NCBI GenBank assembly: GCA_018268675.1
Contig: JAFDWB010000086.1
Location: forward strand, 1-64,000
Reading direction: 5' to 3'
DNA length: 64,000 bases
From: Actinomycetota bacterium
GTDB taxonomy: Bacteria > Actinomycetota > Thermoleophilia > Solirubrobacterales > 70-9
The notes under the pieces were generated by a model. The model saw nothing but the letters and a program-made list of their open reading frames with translations, was not told the origin of the DNA and did not search any database. Of the stretch, positions 60,832 to 64,000 are shown piece after piece (position 1 is the stretch's first letter; every line of letters starts with the position of its first letter). Position numbers and translations under genes: made by a program.

Positions 60832-61362
60832 TCAGCCGCAGACGGGCCAGGGGCTCGAGCCGGACCGCGCGTAGAGGAGCGCGGCGCGGTAGTCCTGTTC
60901 GGCTTCCGACGCCTGGGCGGGATCGCCGTGACCGCCGACCGATTCCCAGGTCCCCTGGTCGAACTGGTATTTGCCCCGGTAGGTGCCTTCGGGCGACACC
61001 GCTTCGGGGTTGCCACCGGACTCGCAGGCGGCGATCGCTTCGAGCGTCGCCATCGACACCCCGCCCGGCAGCTGCGCGAACTTTTCTTCTTCCCGCGCTT
61101 CCCGCCGCTTGCGAGCGTGGACCTTCTGACGGTGCACGGTGCGCTGCGCGGTCACCGCGATCAGCTGGCTGTAGCGGTCGACCGGATCGAGCAGCGGTCC
61201 GCCAAGGGCCACCGCGTTGCCGATCCCCGAAGAGGCGGCGGCCGGCGTGTCGGCGCGGAGCCGTTCCCGCGGCGCTTGCTGTTCGCCCTGGGCGGCCGAC
61301 GCGACCGCCGGGACGACGAGGCTCGCGAGCGCCGCGAGCAGGGCAATTTGTTTGCGTTCCAT
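60832..61362 (-). CDS. Rpf-like exported transglycosylase
   Basis: A 176-aa secreted protein. The signal peptide covers residues 5-24 (ALLAALASLVVPAVASA). A basic coiled stretch (RTVHRQKVHARKRREAREEEK) precedes the resuscitation-promoting-factor/lysozyme-like domain: AIAACESGGNPEAVSPEGTY with catalytic Glu, GKYQFDQGTWESVGG, and a final Cys in WPVCG that can pair with the first. Such enzymes cut peptidoglycan and aid growth restart. The start at 61362 is chosen because it places the signal peptide at the terminus. Glutamates are nearly all GAA. Confidence 0.88.
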   Translation of the reverse strand: MERKQIALLAALASLVVPAVASAAQGEQQAPRERLRADTPAAASSGIGNAVALGGPLLDPVDRYSQLIAVTAQRTVHRQKVHARKRREAREEEKFAQLPGGVSMATLEAIAACESGGNPEAVSPEGTYRGKYQFDQGTWESVGGHGDPAQASEAEQDYRAALLYARSGSSPWPVCG

Positions 61363-61450
61363 GAGCAAGCGGTGAACCGTTACGGGCATCGCCGCCGTTG
61401 TGTGTGCGCACGATCACACTTATCCCTTCAGAGTATGTATACTGTCATCC

Positions 61451-62392
61451 ATGGCCGCGAACGACCGAAACAACCCGATCAACCGGAAAGCCTCCGACTC
61501 GGATATGACCGTCGTGGAGTTCTGGCGCGAGTATCCGGACGACGCTGCGTGTCTGGACAAGCTCTGGCGGGAGCGGTTCGCGCCAGATGGCCATCACGCT
61601 CACTGCCCGGTCTGCGAGAAGGAGCGGAAGTTCCACCGCATCAACTCCCGTGCTTCCTACGCCTGCGATTCCTGCGGCAAGCACCTTCATCCGATGAAGG
61701 GGACGATCTTCGAGAAGTCCACGACCTCGCTGCAACTCTGGTTCTACGCCATGTTCCTCATGGCAAGCACTCGCTGCGGAATATCGGCCAAACAGCTTGA
61801 GCGCGAGTTGGGCGTCACCTACAAGACGGCGTGGCGCATGTTCAACAAGATCCGCAACGAGTTGATGAACGACGAGGGCGACGACCAGTTGAACGGCAAG
61901 GTCGAGGTCGATGAGACTTCCTGGGGCGGCAAGCCGCGCCGCAAGATGACTCGCGCCGAAGGACAGGCTTTCCGCGAGGCCAAGACCACGATCCTCGGCA
62001 TGGTCGAGCGCGAAGGTCGGGTGCGGCTGCGAGTGATCGAGTCGCGCAGAGGCGAGCCGCTTAGTTCAGCGGTCCGGACGCACGTCAATCCCGATGCGTT
62101 CATGCTCACCGATGATTGGGTCGCCTACAAACCGCTGCGCCGGGAGGGCTACGCGGGGGCGATCATCAATCACTCCGCCGGTTCCTACGTCTGGGGCGAC
62201 GTGCATACGAACACGATCGAGGGCTTTTTCGGCAACCTCAAGACGGGGATGCGCGGCGCCTACAAGCACGTGTCCGACCGCTGGTTGCAGTCCTATCTGG
62301 ACGAGTACGCGTGGCGCTACAACGCTCGGCGGCAGCCGGACGGCTATTTCGAGCAGTTGCTCAGGCGCGCTGTCTCGCAGTCCGCTTCATAG
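61451..62392 (+). CDS. IS1595-family (ISXO2-like) transposase
   Basis: A 313-aa transposase. The N-terminal zinc ribbon HCPVCEKERKFHRI...CDSCGK is followed by the family signature HLHPMKGTIFEKSTTSLQLW. The DDE-type domain begins VEVDETSWGG, with TDDWVAY for the second acid and NTIEGFFGNLKTGM for the last part. The ATG at 61451 follows a TATACT-like box at 61438-61443. GC is lower than in the flanking genes. No terminal inverted repeats were found, and the 3' end overlaps the convergent DUF4926 gene, so an intact mobile IS is doubtful. Confidence 0.9.
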   Translation: MAANDRNNPINRKASDSDMTVVEFWREYPDDAACLDKLWRERFAPDGHHAHCPVCEKERKFHRINSRASYACDSCGKHLHPMKGTIFEKSTTSLQLWFYAMFLMASTRCGISAKQLERELGVTYKTAWRMFNKIRNELMNDEGDDQLNGKVEVDETSWGGKPRRKMTRAEGQAFREAKTTILGMVEREGRVRLRVIESRRGEPLSSAVRTHVNPDAFMLTDDWVAYKPLRREGYAGAIINHSAGSYVWGDVHTNTIEGFFGNLKTGMRGAYKHVSDRWLQSYLDEYAWRYNARRQPDGYFEQLLRRAVSQSAS

Positions 62393-62570
62393 GCCGCAGC
62401 CCATCGAAGGAAACATCGAGGAGATCGAGCGTGCGGCCCTGTCCGTCCGCGACCTCAAAAACGGCACCGCCATCGAAGATCTCGACAACGGTTCCTAAAG
62501 TTCCGGCGCGCCACTTCCCCACAGGTGCCTTGAGATAGGCCGGGCGGAGATAGTGATCATCAGGCGTCAT
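62361..62570 (-). CDS. DUF4926 small protein
   Basis: A 69-aa protein with the DUF4926 pattern: VGKWRAGTLGTVVEIFDGG, then FEVADGQGRTLDLLDV and LRP near the end, forming a small beta-barrel-like fold. Genes of this family are often found next to DUF6883 genes, and an antitoxin or immunity role has been supposed. The ATG overlaps the DUF6883 stop (ATGA). The last 32 nt overlap the transposase gene on the other strand. Confidence 0.82.
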   Translation of the reverse strand: MTPDDHYLRPAYLKAPVGKWRAGTLGTVVEIFDGGAVFEVADGQGRTLDLLDVSFDGLRPMKRTARQRA

Positions 62571-62983
62571 TTCGGATCATCGGCTTCAAGATCCCGATTT
62601 GCTTTCAAATCGGGATCGATATAGGCGCTAATCAACTTAGAGCAACCTTCATTTGTCATCCACGATGTGGTTATGAATCGGCTGTTTCCATTCGGACCTT
62701 CAATCCGGACATCGACTTGCCAGCGTTCGCCCCATTTACTCGCAGGGCGGCTGACTGCTTCTGCATGCTGCAACGCCCCAAGGATCTTCTCCCTCAGTTC
62801 GTCCGCGTGATCTCTGGTGAATCCGAGGCTCGATTTGAATACGCGAGCCTTATGGCGACCTGTCTCATGCTCGGGATCAAGCGCATAGTCGGTCAACTTC
62901 GCGATGCTGATCTCGGCTTCCTCGTGGCCCGGCAGTCGGCCTGAGACGACTTCAGACGAATCACCGTCCTCCGTCATCGGCAC
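62567..62983 (-). CDS. DUF6883 protein, possible toxin
   Basis: A 138-aa protein if the GTG at 62983 is used, 136 aa from the ATG at 62977. The N-terminal 20 residues are acidic. Then comes the DUF6883 core: AKLTDYALDPEHETGRHKARVF, with conserved His and Arg, and LGFTRDHADELREKIL. The C-terminal half is atypical, with a WGERWQVDVRIEGPNG strand pair and ITTSWMTNEG. The GTG overlaps the stop of the 47-aa gene (TAGTG). The family is found in toxin-like contexts; no activity is known to me. Confidence 0.78.
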   Translation of the reverse strand: MPMTEDGDSSEVVSGRLPGHEEAEISIAKLTDYALDPEHETGRHKARVFKSSLGFTRDHADELREKILGALQHAEAVSRPASKWGERWQVDVRIEGPNGNSRFITTSWMTNEGCSKLISAYIDPDLKANRDLEADDPK

Positions 62984-63126
62984 TACTTCTTAGCCGCGCG
63001 CCGGACCAAGTCCTCGAACGTAGAACGCTTAGGCACCGGAATGTCGATCGGCTTATGCGGCTTGCCGCTCTTGTCCTTGCCTTTGGGCGTCGTCTTCTGT
63101 GTGGTGGGCGTCTCGTCGTCTTTCAT
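62983..63126 (-). CDS. 47-aa lysine-rich protein coupled to PIN toxin gene
   Basis: MKDDETPTTQ opens a disordered, Lys/Pro/Thr-rich stretch. The end, IDIPVPKRSTFEDLVRRAAKK, looks like a short amphipathic helix. Its ATG overlaps the PIN-gene stop (ATGA, 63123-63126) and its stop overlaps the next start, so it is held in frame register on both sides. That coupling is the main evidence that it is real. No family is recognised. It could be the antitoxin for the PIN protein or an adaptor. Confidence 0.7.
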   Translation of the reverse strand: MKDDETPTTQKTTPKGKDKSGKPHKPIDIPVPKRSTFEDLVRRAAKK

Positions 63127-63587
63127 GGCGCTTCTTGCCAGTTGTTCTCGTCGGGATCGGCGAACCAGACTGAGTCGAACGCTAAGACTTCGGCGAGCTT
63201 GTCGAAATGGTGATCGTGATGCAGGACACCAAGTGCTCCGTCTGCCGCCGATGCCGCGATCAGGAGGTCTGACCCCTTGACCTTGTGATTTCCAGGCGAC
63301 CCACGATATGCAAGCTGCACCATCGCCGATACGGCCGCTCTACAGACTGAGGTCGTAACGGGAATCGAACGGAGGGTTTCAAGAGCATCGCGCTCTTCCT
63401 CAACCTCAACGGCGCTCGCCACTCCGTAAAGAACCTCCATGAGCATGACGGGAGAACAGAGGATGCGACCCAGTTCAGCCGCTTGTGCGAATTGCTCTTT
63501 TGCGGACTGAGGGGCGCGAGGGAGCTTCAGCCACGTGCTCGTATCCACTATGAGCGTCAAACCGTCGTACGGCTCCGCAGCTGCCAT
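63123..63587 (-). CDS. vapC: PIN-domain ribonuclease toxin (VapC-like)
   Basis: A 154-aa PIN protein. LIVDTSTWLKL carries the first Asp, SPVMLMEVLYG the Glu, KGSDLLIAASAADGALG the second Asp and LHHDHHFDKLA the last acidic residue. VapC toxins cut tRNA or rRNA when their antitoxin is lost. It is translationally coupled to a 47-aa protein downstream, and a frame of unknown family ends 17 nt upstream, where VapB is normally found. Confidence 0.9.
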   Translation of the reverse strand: MAAAEPYDGLTLIVDTSTWLKLPRAPQSAKEQFAQAAELGRILCSPVMLMEVLYGVASAVEVEEERDALETLRSIPVTTSVCRAAVSAMVQLAYRGSPGNHKVKGSDLLIAASAADGALGVLHHDHHFDKLAEVLAFDSVWFADPDENNWQEAP

Positions 63588-63604
63588 CGCCGAATCAGCG
63601 CGGA

Positions 63605-63952
63605 CTAGTCGCTCCAGGCGCGTTCTACCTGCTCCTCGATATCAGCAGGAAAGCGGTCGCGCAGGGCATGAGCTAGGAACCGCGACATGGAAGAGGGGGT
63701 TTCCAGGTGAGCGACAGGCGGTCCCGTGACAACTTTGGGCTGGCGAGGGACTTCGCGGGGGGCACGAAAGTGCAAGGAGAGAACCCTTTGGTTTCGCCCC
63801 ACGGCAGACCAATTCGTTCGCGCCTGGTTACCGGACACTAGAAACTCGGCCCAAGATCGGAGGGCTGCGTTTGCATCCGTGACGCCCCCATGGCGAATCG
63901 CCCGAATCGTCGCTTCTGGCCTCGACTCAATTTTGGGGATCGTCGCCGGCAT
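63605..63952 (-). CDS. Unidentified frame upstream of vapC, possible antitoxin
   Basis: 115 aa from ATG 63952 (MPATIPKIES), with GCGAGGAAA before it. The C-terminal part PSSMSRFLAHALRDRFPADI is helical and could bind a PIN partner. Codon choice is looser than in the other genes, so coding status is unsure. Position immediately upstream of vapC is the main argument. An antitoxin might also start at the internal ATG near 63690. The last 48 nt of the window hold nothing recognisable. Confidence 0.4.
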   Translation of the reverse strand: MPATIPKIESRPEATIRAIRHGGVTDANAALRSWAEFLVSGNQARTNWSAVGRNQRVLSLHFRAPREVPRQPKVVTGPPVAHLETPSSMSRFLAHALRDRFPADIEEQVERAWSD

Positions 63953-64000
63953 TTTCCTCGCTTTGGGTTGCAAAGAGCTTCCGGATAGGACCCGCTTGCT

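Noticed and set aside
61363-61450. IS left terminal inverted repeat or riboswitch before the Rpf-like gene
   Set aside because: Only a short palindrome (TGTGCGCA) and a TATACT-like box are visible. The 88-nt gap is too short for a ydaO-type riboswitch.

Overview
High-GC (roughly 70%) bacterial DNA, read here as an actinomycetote, most plausibly Thermoleophilia/Solirubrobacterales-like. The reasons are the codon use, an EF-G2-type GTPase, a membrane-anchored Ser/Thr kinase, collagen-like and Rpf-like exported proteins, and an operon with the gene content of Mycobacterium tuberculosis Rv0081-Rv0087. There is no rRNA in the window, so this placement is inference.

Layout. 0.3-9 kb: EF-G2-like GTPase, small proteins, a beta-propeller lyase-like protein, an ECF sigma/membrane partner pair, tRNA-Gly(CCC), and a TlpA-CcmH cytochrome c maturation pair. 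9-20 kb: degenerate BY-kinase-like protein, argS, metallophosphoesterase, lipoprotein coupled to a Ser/Thr kinase, tgt, and the glycolytic run gap-pgk-tpiA-gpmI. 20-30 kb: ABC-2 exporter, then an ArsR-led operon for a group-4 [NiFe]-hydrogenase-like membrane complex. 30-42 kb: rapZ, uvrC, enoyl-CoA hydratase, MaoC/cupin pair, a frameshifted cNMP-binding FAD oxidoreductase, an APC permease with a universal-stress-like tail, a collagen-like protein, and a TadE/TadG-like exported cluster with a VanY+SLT fusion. 43-59 kb: a phosphate block (pit, DUF47 accessory, ppk1, PHP+GT4 fusion, ppx, phoU, pstBACS and two OmpR-type regulators). 59-64 kb: HD hydrolase, Rpf-like protein, then a lower-GC islet with an IS1595-type transposase and a translationally coupled set of small genes (DUF4926, DUF6883, a 47-aa protein, PIN toxin).

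Regulation. Direct repeats of GTGAAC/GTTTAC-type hexamers on an 11-nt pitch, resembling the Streptomyces PHO box, lie upstream of pstS, pit, both response-regulator genes and the PHP-GT4 gene. This suggests one phosphate-starvation regulon that includes a lipid- or wall-directed glycosyltransferase. A perfect inverted repeat in an AT-rich patch precedes the ArsR gene of the hydrogenase-like operon.

Repeats. The intergenic spaces hold long near-perfect hairpins that fall into sequence families. One, with arms like CAGCTGTTCCTTATGCC, occurs five times. Two intergenic regions about 28 kb apart share a 350-bp mosaic of four different hairpins, and a third copy is cut by the left window edge. Some arms include stop codons of the genes before them. 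The two best candidates for something undescribed are this hairpin-element family and the coupled toxin-antitoxin-like operon at the right end.
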